NCBI RefSeq assembly: GCF_003095395.1
Contig: NZ_QEIJ01000001.1
Coordinates: 868,001 to 932,000 of the forward strand
Origin: Microbacterium sp. Gd 4-13
GTDB taxonomy: Bacteria; Actinomycetota; Actinomycetes; Actinomycetales; Microbacteriaceae
DNA: 64,000 nucleotides
Direction: 5' to 3'
Under the pieces are notes generated by a model. That model was not told the DNA's origin, made no database searches, and worked only from the letters and a program-made list of their open reading frames with translations. Made by a program: the position numbers and the translations under genes. Shown here piece after piece: positions 53,328 to 61,905 of this stretch. How positions within the stretch are numbered: the stretch's first letter is position 1; each line of letters begins with the position of its first letter.

Positions 53328-54124
53328 CGGCGCAGCGCCCAGATCGCGACGGCCGATGCGGCGGCGACGTTGAGGGAGTCCACTCCCCCGCCCATCGGGA
53401 TGGTGACGACCGTATCGGCCCCGGCCAGTGCGCGCCGGCTCAGCCCGTCGCCCTCGGCGCCGAGCATCAGCGCGATGCGCTCGGGACGATCGGCGGCGAA
53501 CGCGTCGAGCGTGACCGCACCGTCGGACAGCGCCAGCGCGGCGATGTGCAGCCCGGCGTCGTGGAGGGCGGCCGTTGCCGCCGGTCCTTCCGGCAGCCGC
53601 GTCCACGGCACCTGGAACACCGTGCCCATGCTCACGCGCACGCTGCGTCGGTAGAGCGGATCGGCGCAGCGCGCCGACACCAGCACGGCGTCCGCGCCGA
53701 GCGCGGCGACGCTGCGGAAGACCGCGCCGACGTTCGTGTGATCGACGATGTCCTCGAGCACGACGACGAGCCGTGCGTCGCGCACGACCTCGGCGACGGG
53801 GCGTTCGGGCGGGCGGTGCATGGCCGCCAGCACGCCGCGATGCACGGCGTACCCCGTGACGTCCTCGGCGAGGGCGGCCGGCACCACGAAGACGTCGACC
53901 GCATCGGTGTCGACGATGTCGACGGTCTCGGCGACCCACTTCTCCTGCACCAGGACGGAGCGGGGGCGGTGCCCGGCACGCAACGCGCGGGCGAGCACCT
54001 TCGCCGACTCGGCGATGTACAACCCGCCCTGCGGTTCGATCACTCGCCGTAGGGCGACGTCGGTCAGGTCTCGATAGTCCGACAGGCGCGGATCGCGCGG
54101 GTCGTCGACGGGGATGATGGGCAT
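53324..54124 (-). CDS. TrmH/SpoU-family RNA 2'-O-methyltransferase
   Basis: A 266-residue SPOUT enzyme. An N-terminal substrate-binding domain (RRVIEPQGGLYIAESAKVLA) precedes the knotted domain with motif 1 DHTNVGAVFRSVAALGADAV, motif 2 MLGAEGDGLS and motif 3 IPMGGGVDSLNVAAASAVAI. It methylates rRNA or tRNA ribose; the site is not deducible. The ATG at 54124 has the ribosome-binding site GGGGAGGA. Confidence 0.93.
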   Translation of the reverse strand: MPIIPVDDPRDPRLSDYRDLTDVALRRVIEPQGGLYIAESAKVLARALRAGHRPRSVLVQEKWVAETVDIVDTDAVDVFVVPAALAEDVTGYAVHRGVLAAMHRPPERPVAEVVRDARLVVVLEDIVDHTNVGAVFRSVAALGADAVLVSARCADPLYRRSVRVSMGTVFQVPWTRLPEGPAATAALHDAGLHIAALALSDGAVTLDAFAADRPERIALMLGAEGDGLSRRALAGADTVVTIPMGGGVDSLNVAAASAVAIWALRR

Positions 54125-54200
54125 GATTCCTCCCCACTCTGCCACCGACCGGACACCCGTCCGCGCGGCCTACACTCGAATCGGTGACGGAGGTGGGCGC

Positions 54201-55055
54201 ATGACGGCGGAGACGCAGGCGGATGCGGCGACGACCGCGGCGATCGAGGCGGCCGTGAAGGCCCTGTCCGGCCGCAGGATCGCGGTGCTCACCGGGGCCG
54301 GCGTCTCGACCGATTCCGGCATCCCCGACTACCGCGGCAAGGGCGCACCCGTGCGCACGCCCATGACCGTCACGCACTTCCTCTCGAGCGAGGACGCACG
54401 CCGCCGCTACTGGGTGGGCAGCCATCTCGGGTGGCGGACGTTCGCGGCGGCCAGGCCGAACGACGGTCACCGGGCACTCGCCAAGCTCGAAGATGACGGC
54501 GTCGCCGCCGGGGTCATCACCCAGAACGTCGACGGCCTGCACCTGCGCGCCGGCAGCAGGCGCGTCGTCGAGCTGCACGGGACGATGCGGCGGGTGTTCT
54601 GCCTGCAGTGCGGGCAGGTCTTCGACCGCCGCGATCTGGCCGAGCGGGTCGAGGCAGAGAACCCCTGGCTCACGATCGACGAAGACGTCCTCCTCGGCCC
54701 TGACGGCGACGTCCGCCCCGAGAGCGTCGAGGGATTCCGCGTGCCCTCCTGCAGCGTGTGCGGCGGGGTCCTGAAACCCGACGTCGTCTTCTTCGGTGAG
54801 TACATCCCGCCGGCGAAGTTCCGAGAGGCCGAACAGTTGGTCGCGCAGAGCGACGCCCTGGTCGTAGCCGGCTCGTCGCTGGTCGTGAACTCCGGTATCC
54901 GGCTGGTCGAGCGCGCGCGGCGCCGGCGCCTGCCCGTGGTGATCGTCAACCGCGGCGAGACCAAGGTCGACGCGCGCGCCACGGTGAAGATCGATGCCGG
55001 CGCGAGCGAGGTGCTCACGACCCTCGCGGAGCTGCTGCGGCCGCCGGCTCGGTAG
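54201..55055 (+). CDS. Sir2-family NAD-dependent deacylase
   Basis: A 284-residue sirtuin. The NAD-binding motif is TGAGVSTDSGIPDYRG, with TQNVDGLHLRAG, the catalytic His in VVELHGTMRR, and SSLVVNSGIRLV. The Zn site has two pairs, CLQC and CSVC, separated by an insertion of about 55 residues, longer than usual. It would deacylate protein lysines such as acyl-CoA synthetases. The ATG at 54201 has GGAGGTGG. Its TAG stop starts the next gene's -10 hexamer. Confidence 0.94.
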   Translation: MTAETQADAATTAAIEAAVKALSGRRIAVLTGAGVSTDSGIPDYRGKGAPVRTPMTVTHFLSSEDARRRYWVGSHLGWRTFAAARPNDGHRALAKLEDDGVAAGVITQNVDGLHLRAGSRRVVELHGTMRRVFCLQCGQVFDRRDLAERVEAENPWLTIDEDVLLGPDGDVRPESVEGFRVPSCSVCGGVLKPDVVFFGEYIPPAKFREAEQLVAQSDALVVAGSSLVVNSGIRLVERARRRRLPVVIVNRGETKVDARATVKIDAGASEVLTTLAELLRPPAR

Positions 55056-55064
55056 GCTCGAAGG

Positions 55065-55670
55065 GTGACGATCCTCACCCTTGTGCGCCACGGCGAGACC
55101 GACTGGAACCGCGACGGACGCGTCCAGGGATCGACCGACATCCCCCTCAACGACACCGGACGGCAGCAGGCCCGGAAGGCAGGACGGGCCCTCCGAGAGG
55201 TCATCGACGCGGATGCTGCGACCGTGGTCGCCTCCAGCGACCTGCTCCGCGCCGCGGAGACCGCAGACCTCATCGCCGAAGAGCTCGGCGCCGACGAGCC
55301 CCGGCGCTACCGCGGTCTGCGCGAGCGGGCCTACGGCGAGGCCGAGGGGATGACGGCGACCGACTTCCGCATCCGGTGGGGCGACTGGTACACGGCCGAC
55401 GTCCCCGGAGCCGAGACCTGGGACGACCTGCGCGTGCGCGCACTCGAGACGCTCCGCCGCGCCGTCCAGGATGCGCGTCGCGCAACGTCCCCCGCCGCTC
55501 CCGCCCTCGTCGCGGTGGCCCACGGCGCTCTGATCCGCGAAGTGATCCGCCACGCGACCGGGGGCGAGCTGCCGATCCCCGGAGAGCGGCTGCCCAACGG
55601 ATCCGCGCACACGTTCCTCGTGGAGCGCGACCGATTGCAACTGCTGTCCTACGTCGCCGCACCGGTCTGA
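55065..55670 (+). CDS. Histidine phosphatase (phosphoglycerate mutase-like)
   Basis: A 201-residue cytosolic enzyme. LVRHGETDWNRDGRVQGSTD carries the phosphorylated His, RAAETADLIAEELG and LRERAYGEAEGM follow, and VAVAHGALIREV carries the second His. It is likely a phosphatase of small phosphoesters rather than a glycolytic mutase, being short (201 residues). The GTG at 55065 lies exactly 6 nt after TAGGCT (55053-55058), which overlaps the sirtuin stop; a leaderless mRNA is implied. Confidence 0.92.
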   Translation: MTILTLVRHGETDWNRDGRVQGSTDIPLNDTGRQQARKAGRALREVIDADAATVVASSDLLRAAETADLIAEELGADEPRRYRGLRERAYGEAEGMTATDFRIRWGDWYTADVPGAETWDDLRVRALETLRRAVQDARRATSPAAPALVAVAHGALIREVIRHATGGELPIPGERLPNGSAHTFLVERDRLQLLSYVAAPV

Positions 55671-55674
55671 CGCG

Positions 55675-55691
55675 CCCCGCGGATCGCGGGG
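55675..55691. terminator. Short GC hairpin after the histidine phosphatase gene
   Basis: CCCCGCG and CGCGGGG flank a GAT loop, 5 bp after the stop codon. A possible terminator; there is no T-tract. Confidence 0.4.
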
Positions 55692-55719
55692 TCCGCGTTC
55701 CCTGCTACCGTTTTCGCTC

Positions 55720-56193
55720 ATGACCGCCCTCGACTCCGTCGATCTCGAGCTGCTCCGTGCCCTCGTCGACGACCCCCGCGCGACGGTCGTCGCCCTGGCC
55801 GATCGGCTCGGACTGTCGCGCAACACCGTGCAGACGCGGATGAGCCGACTCGAGCGCTCCGGCGTCTTCCACTCGTTCGAACGCACGTTCTCGACCGAGG
55901 CGCTCGGTTTCCCGATCGACGCGTTCATCAACGTGACGGTGCGCCAGGCAGAACTCCCCCGCATCAAGGCCGAGCTCGCCCGCGTCCCCGAAGTCCTGCA
56001 GGCCCACGGGCTGAGCGGACAGGTCGATCTGCTCGTGCGCGTCGCGTGCCGCGACGCGCAGCACCTCTTCGACACGGATGCGCGCATCCTCGCGATCGAC
56101 GGCGTCGAGCGCACCGAGACCTCGCTCGCGATGGGCGAGGTCATCTCCTACCGCGTCGCGCCGCTCATGGGGCTGGCACGACCGGCACGATAG
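55720..56193 (+). CDS. Lrp/AsnC-family transcriptional regulator
   Basis: A 157-residue regulator. The N-terminal helix-turn-helix is VVALADRLGLSRNTVQTRMS with RLERSGV, and the C-terminal RAM (ACT-like) domain includes ELARVPEVLQAHGLSGQVDL. It is expected to bind amino acids and multimerise. The ATG at 55720 follows TACCGT (55706-55711) by 8 nt. The 3' end overlaps the convergent EamA transporter gene by 29 nt. Confidence 0.92.
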   Translation: MTALDSVDLELLRALVDDPRATVVALADRLGLSRNTVQTRMSRLERSGVFHSFERTFSTEALGFPIDAFINVTVRQAELPRIKAELARVPEVLQAHGLSGQVDLLVRVACRDAQHLFDTDARILAIDGVERTETSLAMGEVISYRVAPLMGLARPAR

Positions 56194-57151
56194 CCGCCTC
56201 CCCCTTCGGCGTTCCCGCACCGCGCGCGTCGAGCCTCACGCACACCACGCCCGCCAGGATCAGCGCGCCGCCGATCGCCTGCACGAGCGTCGGCGCCTCG
56301 CCGATGAGCAGCCAGGCGATCGCGCCGGCGAAAAGCGCCTCGGTGAGCCCGACGAACGACGCCAGGCGCGACCCGATCTTCGACACGGCGATCACACCGA
56401 ACGCGTATCCGCACACCGTCGCGATGAGCACGACCCAGACGACCGGCACGATCCAGGGCACGGTGACACCGGCCAGCACGACGTCGACGGGCGGCGCGAC
56501 GAACGGCAGCACACCCGTGACGACGAGCACCGCGAGGAGGAGCGCACCGGTCAGGAGCCCGCCGCCGGCCAGTGCCAGGGGCGGGATGGAGTCGCCCGTG
56601 CGCTCGGCGATGAGGAAGTAAGCGCCGAGACAGACCGCGGCCCCGAGCGCACACAGCGTGCCGATCAGATCGAAGGACCCGCCGGTCAGGTCGACCATGA
56701 GCAGAAGTCCTACGATCGAGGCGACCGACCCGATCACGACCACGCGCGACGGAGCGCGACGGGTACGCAGCCAGGCGAGCCCGACGAGGAGCACCGGCGC
56801 GAAGTACTGGATGAGCAGCGCGACACCGACCGGGATGCGCTGCATGGCCGCGAAGTAGAACAACTGGCACCCCGCGACGCCGGTCAGTCCGAATCCGACG
56901 ATGAGCGGCCAGTGGCGACGGAGGAAGCCGCGCTCGCGGAGAACCGCCCGAAGGAACGGGTAGGCGAGGACGAGCGCGGCGCCCGATATACGCAGGAGCA
57001 ACGCCGCTCCCAGCGACCAGCCCGCCTCCAGCAGCGGTTTCATGACCGCTCCGCTCGACGCGAAAGCGACGGCGGAGATGAGGCCGAGGAGCAGTCCGCC
57101 GGCGCCCGTGGCGCGGACGGTCGGAACGGGAGCGGTGAGCGAAGCGGTCAT
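56165..57151 (-). CDS. EamA/DMT-family transporter
   Basis: A 328-residue permease with ten transmembrane helices in two EamA repeats (GGLLLGLISAVAFASSGAVM and LALAGGGLLTGALLLAVLVV). The substrate is unknown; drug/metabolite exporters of amino acids or purines are typical. It is divergent from a CGNR zinc-finger regulator with 71 bp between them, a common actinobacterial pairing that suggests direct regulation. Confidence 0.9.
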   Translation of the reverse strand: MTASLTAPVPTVRATGAGGLLLGLISAVAFASSGAVMKPLLEAGWSLGAALLLRISGAALVLAYPFLRAVLRERGFLRRHWPLIVGFGLTGVAGCQLFYFAAMQRIPVGVALLIQYFAPVLLVGLAWLRTRRAPSRVVVIGSVASIVGLLLMVDLTGGSFDLIGTLCALGAAVCLGAYFLIAERTGDSIPPLALAGGGLLTGALLLAVLVVTGVLPFVAPPVDVVLAGVTVPWIVPVVWVVLIATVCGYAFGVIAVSKIGSRLASFVGLTEALFAGAIAWLLIGEAPTLVQAIGGALILAGVVCVRLDARGAGTPKGEAAIVPVVPAP

Positions 57152-57161
57152 GGGTTCCGAC

Positions 57162-57218
57162 TGTCAGGAGTGTCGAGTGGTTACGATGGTGACACTAGCG
57201 TTTGCCGATGTCAGGAGT
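57162..57218. promoter_or_regulatory. Divergent EamA/CGNR control region with repeated decamer
   Basis: TGTCAGGAGT occurs at 57162-57171 and again at 57209-57218 (47-bp offset). Between them AGTGTC (57169-57174) and GACACT (57191-57196) form an inverted repeat. These are candidate binding sites for the adjacent CGNR regulator. The second decamer also supplies the GGAG ribosome-binding site of the CGNR gene. Confidence 0.45.
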
Positions 57219-57222
57219 CAAC

Positions 57223-57786
57223 ATGGTTTTCATCCATGACACCCAGCTCGCCCTCGAGGCCGCCGTCGACCTCGTCAACACCGCCCCGGAAAGGTCGTCG
57301 GAGGGCATCGACGGACTGGTCGATCTGACGGATCTCGACCGATTCCTCGACGAGCGGCCCTACTCGGGGCGCCTGCAGCGCGACGCGGAGGAACTCGCGG
57401 CCATGCGCAGCATCCGCCCCCGTCTGCACGCCCTCTGGACCGTCGGTCGCGACGGAGCCGTGCCGCTCGTGAACGCGATGCTGAGCGACGGCCGAGCGCT
57501 GCCGCAGCTCGTCTCGCACGACGGGTTCGAGCAATGGCACATCCACGCCACCGACGACCAGGAGCCGCTCGTGACCCGCGTGCTGGTCGAGACCGCTATG
57601 GCGTTCGTCGACGTCATCCGCGCCGACGAGTACGACCGGGTGCAGGTCTGCGAGGCAGACGACTGCGCCTCGGTGTTCATCGATTACTCGCGGAACAAGT
57701 CCAAGCGCTACTGCGACACCGGCAACTGCGGCAATCGCATGAACGTCAACGCGTACCGGCGTCGGAAGGCGAAAGAAAACGCGTGA
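57223..57786 (+). CDS. CGNR zinc-finger (ABATE-domain) regulator
   Basis: A 187-residue protein. The N-terminal ABATE domain (LALEAAVDLVNTAPERSSEG) covers about 130 residues, and the C-terminal treble-clef zinc finger has CEADDC, then RYCDTGNCGNRMNVNAYRRR, the defining CGNR signature. It is a likely DNA-binding repressor of the divergent EamA gene. The ATG at 57223 has GGAG upstream. Its last 41 bp overlap the convergent hydrolase gene. Confidence 0.9.
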   Translation: MVFIHDTQLALEAAVDLVNTAPERSSEGIDGLVDLTDLDRFLDERPYSGRLQRDAEELAAMRSIRPRLHALWTVGRDGAVPLVNAMLSDGRALPQLVSHDGFEQWHIHATDDQEPLVTRVLVETAMAFVDVIRADEYDRVQVCEADDCASVFIDYSRNKSKRYCDTGNCGNRMNVNAYRRRKAKENA

Positions 57787-58639
57787 TCGCGCCGGCGGCG
57801 ACCGCCGGCGTCTCGTAGTGGATCAGGTGACCGACGTCCTCGATCTCGACGAGCTGGGCATCGGCGAAGAGGGTCGCCAGGGTCCGCTCGGCTTCGATCG
57901 GGGTGATGTCGTCCTTCTGGGCCGCCACCAGGAGCGTCCGGGTCCCGATGCGCGGCGCGAAGGCCCGAACATCGTTCGAGACCGAGGTCAGGAACGCATC
58001 GTGCAGCACGTCGCGATCGGCGAACCGCGAGAAGTAGGCGTCGTGCTGCTCGTGCACGAACCGGCGCAGCCCCTTGTCGCGCGTCTTGACCATCGCGAGG
58101 CTCATCCCCCGAACGACCAGCCGGTTGCGCAGCAGCGCGTCACCGAGCCGCGCGGGCAGACGTGCGCCGGCCCAGTAGTAGAAGACGGCCAGGCGGGTCA
58201 GGATGCCGCGGGGGCCCTCGAGCGCCGGAGCACCGATCGGGTTGACCAGCACGAGAGACGGGGTCTGGAGCCCGTCGGCCACGGCCGCAGCCGAGACGAT
58301 GGAACCGAACGAGTGCCCGAGCACCACGGAACCGGGGGCGACGCGGTCGACGAACGACGACAGCCAGTCCACGTAGAGCGCGAGGTCATGGCGACGATCC
58401 GGGATCGGCGGCGTCTCTCCGAACCCGGGCAGGTCGGGCGAGATCACCCGGAAGCCCTCGAGGTGGGCGACGACCGGCTCGAGGCCGTGGTGCTCGCCAC
58501 GGAAGCCGTGGACGGCGACGATCGTTGTCGCAGCGTCCGCCTCGCCGTACTCCCAGTAGGCCGTCGTCGCACCGAGCACGTCGACCTCGTGCCGCCGGGC
58601 GGGTACTCGGTCGAGAAGGGCGGCATACGGGTTCGGCAC
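57746..58639 (-). CDS. Alpha/beta hydrolase
   Basis: A 297-residue hydrolase. VHGFRGEHHGLEPV is the oxyanion loop, PDLPGFGETPP the following segment, GHSFGS the nucleophile, QKDDITPIE the acid and VGHLIHYE the His. It resembles epoxide hydrolase/proline iminopeptidase-like enzymes. The substrate is unknown and there is no signal peptide. The GTG at 58639 follows TAGACT (58646-58651, minus strand) by 6 nt, a leaderless start. Confidence 0.9.
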   Translation of the reverse strand: MPNPYAALLDRVPARRHEVDVLGATTAYWEYGEADAATTIVAVHGFRGEHHGLEPVVAHLEGFRVISPDLPGFGETPPIPDRRHDLALYVDWLSSFVDRVAPGSVVLGHSFGSIVSAAAVADGLQTPSLVLVNPIGAPALEGPRGILTRLAVFYYWAGARLPARLGDALLRNRLVVRGMSLAMVKTRDKGLRRFVHEQHDAYFSRFADRDVLHDAFLTSVSNDVRAFAPRIGTRTLLVAAQKDDITPIEAERTLATLFADAQLVEIEDVGHLIHYETPAVAAGAITRFLSPSDAGTR

Positions 58640-58713
58640 CCGTCGAGTCTACGAGCAGCCCCGCCCGGAGTGCCGTCGCGGCGATGTCCGGGCCGCCGCA
58701 TACCGTGTGAGGC

Positions 58714-59436
58714 ATGCAGCCGGAGCCGCTCCCCCTCTTCCGGTCTCCGGAATGGGCACAGGTCGTCGGGGTCTTCGACCTGGAGACGACGGGTGTCGAC
58801 GTGACGTCCGACCGCATCGTCACGGCCCATGTCGGCCTCCTCGACCAGCAGGGCGGGGTGCTCGCCGCGCGCGACTGGCTGGCCGACCCGGGCGTCGAGA
58901 TCCCCACGGGTGCGGCCGCGATCCACGGCATCACGACGGCGCGGGCGCGCGCCGACGGGCGTCCCGCGCACCTCGTGGTCACCGAGGTGGTCGACGCGTT
59001 GCGCGCGCTGTTCACCGCGGGGATCCCGGTCGTCGCGTACAACGCGCCGTTCGACTTCTCGCTCCTGAAGAACGAAGCCGTCCGCCACGGCATCCCCCCG
59101 ATCGAGAACCCCTCACCCGTCATCGACCCACTGGTAGTCGACAAGGCCTACGACCGTTGGCGTCGCGGCAAGCGCACCCTCTCGGTGGTCGCCGAGCACT
59201 ACCGCGTGCGCCTCGACGACGCCCACGAAGCATCCGCCGACGCCGTCGCCGCCGGGCGTGTCGCGCAGGCCCTCGCGGAGCGCTATGCCGCCTGGCTGCC
59301 GCCCACGATCGAAGAACTGCACACGCGTCAGATCTCGTGGGCACGCGCGCAGGCGGCGAGCCTGACCGAGTACTTCGTCAGCATCGGCCGCCTCGACCCC
59401 GACGAGCCCCTCGACGGGTCGTGGCCCATCCGGTGA
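58714..59436 (+). CDS. DnaQ-like 3'-5' exonuclease
   Basis: A 240-residue DEDDh exonuclease. Exo I is GVFDLETTGVD, with IHGITTARA, Exo II YNAPFDFSLLKNEAV, and Exo III AHEASADAVAAGRVA with the His/Asp pair. It is a stand-alone exonuclease of the DNA polymerase III epsilon fold, probably a repair or proofreading factor. The ATG at 58714 follows TACCGT (58701-58706) by 7 nt, a leaderless start. Confidence 0.93.
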   Translation: MQPEPLPLFRSPEWAQVVGVFDLETTGVDVTSDRIVTAHVGLLDQQGGVLAARDWLADPGVEIPTGAAAIHGITTARARADGRPAHLVVTEVVDALRALFTAGIPVVAYNAPFDFSLLKNEAVRHGIPPIENPSPVIDPLVVDKAYDRWRRGKRTLSVVAEHYRVRLDDAHEASADAVAAGRVAQALAERYAAWLPPTIEELHTRQISWARAQAASLTEYFVSIGRLDPDEPLDGSWPIR

Positions 59437-59443
59437 AACGAGA

Positions 59444-59469
59444 AACGGCCCCGCCGAAGCGAGGCCGTT
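59444..59469. terminator. Hairpin terminator between exonuclease and rpmE2
   Basis: AACGGCCCCGC and GCGAGGCCGTT pair over 11 positions (one mismatch) around a CGAA tetraloop, between convergent genes. Confidence 0.78.
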
Positions 59470-59484
59470 GCGCGGAGATCGGGT

Positions 59485-59736
59485 TCAGCTGCCGCCGAAG
59501 CCCTTGAAGCGCTGGTTGAACTTCTCGACGCGACCGGCCGAGTCCATGATGCGCTGCTTGCCCGTGTAGAACGGGTGCGACGCGGACGAGATCTCGACGT
59601 CGATGACCGGGTACTCGACACCGTCGAGCTCGATCGTCTTGTCGCTGGTCACCGTCGAACGGGTGAGGAAGGTCTCGCCGGAGCCGAGGTCGCGGAACAC
59701 GACGGCGCGGTAGTCCGGGTGGATGTCAGTCTTCAT
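59485..59736 (-). CDS. rpmE2: Ribosomal protein L31, type B (zinc-independent)
   Basis: An 83-residue L31 of the B type. [20 protein letters not shown] and the C-terminal [20 protein letters not shown] are diagnostic. No cysteine is present, so it is the Zn-free paralogue that in many bacteria replaces the Zn-binding form under zinc limitation. In this family it may also be the main form. The start has a 75-nt structured leader with AAAGGA as ribosome-binding site. Confidence 0.96.
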   Translation of the reverse strand: MKTDIHPDYRAVVFRDLGSGETFLTRSTVTSDKTIELDGVEYPVIDVEISSASHPFYTGKQRIMDSAGRVEKFNQRFKGFGGS

Positions 59737-59812
59737 GGGGGTCCTTTGAGATGAGGTGCCCTGGATTTGGCCAGGACCGTCAAAGTCGGCGGCGCGAATG
59801 CACCAGCGACCA
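59737..59812 (-). ncRNA. Candidate L31 ribosomal-protein leader (5' UTR structure)
   Basis: Transcription probably begins near 59806 from a TAGACT hexamer (59813-59818, minus strand). The leader contains an outer stem CUUUGA (59780-59785) with UCAAAG (59744-59749) and an inner stem CCUGG/CCAGG (59760-59775). The 3' outer arm runs into the AAAGGA ribosome-binding site, so folding would hide it. This resembles the proposed L31-Actinobacteria leader class, which is thought to mediate autoregulation. Confidence 0.5.
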
Positions 59813-59847
59813 AGTCTACCAGCCCGAGGGCGGGCGACGAAACACTG

Positions 59848-60633
59848 TCAGGACGCGGCACGTGCCGCGTAGCGGCCAGCGTCTTCGGTCAGCACGATCG
59901 GCACGCCGAATGTGGCCTCGAGGTTGGCCGACGTCAGCGTCTCGGGGATGGGGCCCGCAGCCGCCACAGCACCGTCGCGCAGCAGCATCACGTGGGTGAA
60001 GCCGACGGGGATCTCCTCGACGTGGTGGGTGACCATGACCATCGCGGGCGTGGTGGGCGCCTGCGCATACTCGGACAGCAGCGTGAGCAGCTCTTCTCGC
60101 GCGCCGAGGTCGAGGCTGGCCGTCGGTTCGTCGAGCAGCAGCAGCTCGGGGTCGGTCATGACCGCGCGGGCGATCTGGACGCGCTTCTGCTCCCCATCCG
60201 AGAGCGTTCCGAACGTGCGGTCGGCGAGGTGGTCGAGCTTCCACTCGGCCAGCACGCGTAGGGCCCGACGCTCGTCGATGTCTTCGTAGTCCTCGCGCCA
60301 GCGCCCGAGCACGGAGAACGCCGCGGTCAGCACGACGTTCAGCACCGACTCCTCGGGCGGGATGCGGCGAGCCATCGCCGACGAGGCGAACCCGATCCGC
60401 GGGCGCAACTCGAAGACGTCGGTGCGCCCCAGCTGCTCGCCAAGGATCGTGACCGTGCCCGAGGTGGGGTGCAGCAGCGTGTCGGCGAGCTGGAGCAGGG
60501 TGGTCTTCCCCGCTCCGTTGGGTCCGAGGACCACCCAGCGTTGATCGTCGTCGACCGACCAGTCGAGGTGCGACACGATCTCTCGGGCGTTCCGGCGGAC
60601 GACGACGTCGGAGAACTCCAAGACTTGCGGCAT
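59848..60633 (-). CDS. ABC transporter ATP-binding protein (orphan)
   Basis: A 261-residue ATPase. Walker A is GPNGAGKTTLL, the signature LSDGEQKRVQIARA, Walker B LLLLDEPTASLD, and the H-loop VTHHVEEIP. The form resembles the ModF/YlmA-type cytosolic ATPases. No permease or binding protein is adjacent. The ATG at 60633 follows TAGGCT (60640-60645, minus strand) by 6 nt, so it is transcribed on its own as a leaderless mRNA. Confidence 0.9.
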   Translation of the reverse strand: MPQVLEFSDVVVRRNAREIVSHLDWSVDDDQRWVVLGPNGAGKTTLLQLADTLLHPTSGTVTILGEQLGRTDVFELRPRIGFASSAMARRIPPEESVLNVVLTAAFSVLGRWREDYEDIDERRALRVLAEWKLDHLADRTFGTLSDGEQKRVQIARAVMTDPELLLLDEPTASLDLGAREELLTLLSEYAQAPTTPAMVMVTHHVEEIPVGFTHVMLLRDGAVAAAGPIPETLTSANLEATFGVPIVLTEDAGRYAARAAS

Positions 60634-60642
60634 CCCCCCAGC

Positions 60643-61830
60643 CTATCGGCCGGTCAGCTCGCGGTAGAGCTCCTCGGTCGTGTCGGCGATCTTCTGCCAG
60701 CTGAACTCCTCCGCCGCGCGCGTCCGGCCGGCCCGACCGTACTCCGCGGCCTTCTCGCGGTCGCCGACGACCTCGATCAGCACACGCGCGAGATCGTTCA
60801 CGAAGCGTTCGGGATCGACGGGCGTGCCCGTGCCGTCCTGGGCCTGCTCGATCGGGACGAGGCGACCGGTCACCCCGTCGGCCACGACCTCCGGAATTCC
60901 GCCGGTGGCGGTGCCGACGACGGCCGCGCCGCACGCCATGGCCTCGAGGTTCACGATGCCGAGAGGTTCGTAGACGGACGGGCAGACGAATGCGGTCGCC
61001 GCGGTGAGCACGGCGCAGAGGTCGTGGCGCGACAGGTGCCGATCGATCCAGACGACGCCCTCCCGCGTCGACTGGAGACCGCGCACCAGCTCCTCCACCT
61101 CGGCCATGATCTCGGGGGTGTCGGGCGCGCCGGCGCACAGGATCACCTGAACCTCGGGGGGCAGCTGCTCTGCGGCGCGAAGGAGGTAGGGGAGCCCCTT
61201 CTGCCGCGTGATGCGGCCGACGAACACGACCGACGGACGAGCCGGATCGATCCCGTTGGCGGCGAGGAAGTCGGCGTCGACGACGGGGCGCCACGCATCG
61301 ACGTCGATGCCGTTGTAGATGACGCGCACCTTCGCCGGGTCGAGGTCGGGATAGCTGCGGAGGATGTCGCGGCGCATGCCGTCGCTGACGGCGATGATCG
61401 CGGCGGCGCCCTCGTAGGCGGTCTTCTCGATGTAGCTCGAGACGGCGTAGCCGCCGCCGAGCTGCTCGGCCTTCCACGGACGAAGGGGCTCCAGGCTGTG
61501 GGCGCTGACGACGTGCGGGATGCCGTGGAGGAGCGAGGCCAGGTGACCGGCGAAGTTCGCGTACCAGGTGTGACTGTGCACGAGGTCCGCCCCGGCGACA
61601 TCGCCGACGATCTCGAGGTCGGTGCCGAGCGTCTGGATCGCCCCGTTCGCCGATGCGAGCTCGTACGGGACCGCGTACGACGTTGTCTGCGCCTCGTCGC
61701 GAGGCGCGCCGAAGGCGCGCACCTCGACGTCTATCGATCGGCGCAGGGCACGAACCAGCTCGGTGACGTGCACCCCCGCGCCCCCGTAGATCTCGGGCGG
61801 GTATTCCTTGGTGACGATGTCCACGCGCAT
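60643..61830 (-). CDS. glgA: Glycogen synthase, GT4 type (GlgA/GlgM-like)
   Basis: A 395-residue GT4 glycosyltransferase. VTKEYPPEIYGGAGVHVTEL is the acceptor/donor loop, VVFVGRITRQKGLPYLLRAA the Rossmann segment, and CPSVYEPLGIVNLEAMACGA the E-x7-E motif. The M. tuberculosis relative (Rv1212c, next to glgC) makes maltose-1-phosphate from ADP-glucose, so GlgM activity is possible. It is divergent from glgC. ATG at 61830, 6 nt after TAGCGT (61837-61842, minus strand). Confidence 0.93.
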   Translation of the reverse strand: MRVDIVTKEYPPEIYGGAGVHVTELVRALRRSIDVEVRAFGAPRDEAQTTSYAVPYELASANGAIQTLGTDLEIVGDVAGADLVHSHTWYANFAGHLASLLHGIPHVVSAHSLEPLRPWKAEQLGGGYAVSSYIEKTAYEGAAAIIAVSDGMRRDILRSYPDLDPAKVRVIYNGIDVDAWRPVVDADFLAANGIDPARPSVVFVGRITRQKGLPYLLRAAEQLPPEVQVILCAGAPDTPEIMAEVEELVRGLQSTREGVVWIDRHLSRHDLCAVLTAATAFVCPSVYEPLGIVNLEAMACGAAVVGTATGGIPEVVADGVTGRLVPIEQAQDGTGTPVDPERFVNDLARVLIEVVGDREKAAEYGRAGRTRAAEEFSWQKIADTTEELYRELTGR

Positions 61831-61905
61831 GCTCGAACGCTAGTACAGCTGTCAAGGGGCGGAAAGCTGTGGTCCCCACATCGCGGACGGGCCTAGTGTG
61901 GTGCC

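Noticed and set aside
52386..56144. A 1252-codon open frame on the minus strand, and similarly long ones at 49192-52395 (+) and 41345-43714 (+)
   Set aside because: They run antisense to well-supported genes, are dominated by Arg/Pro/Ala/Asp composition and contain no domain motifs. Such frames are expected by chance at about 70% GC.
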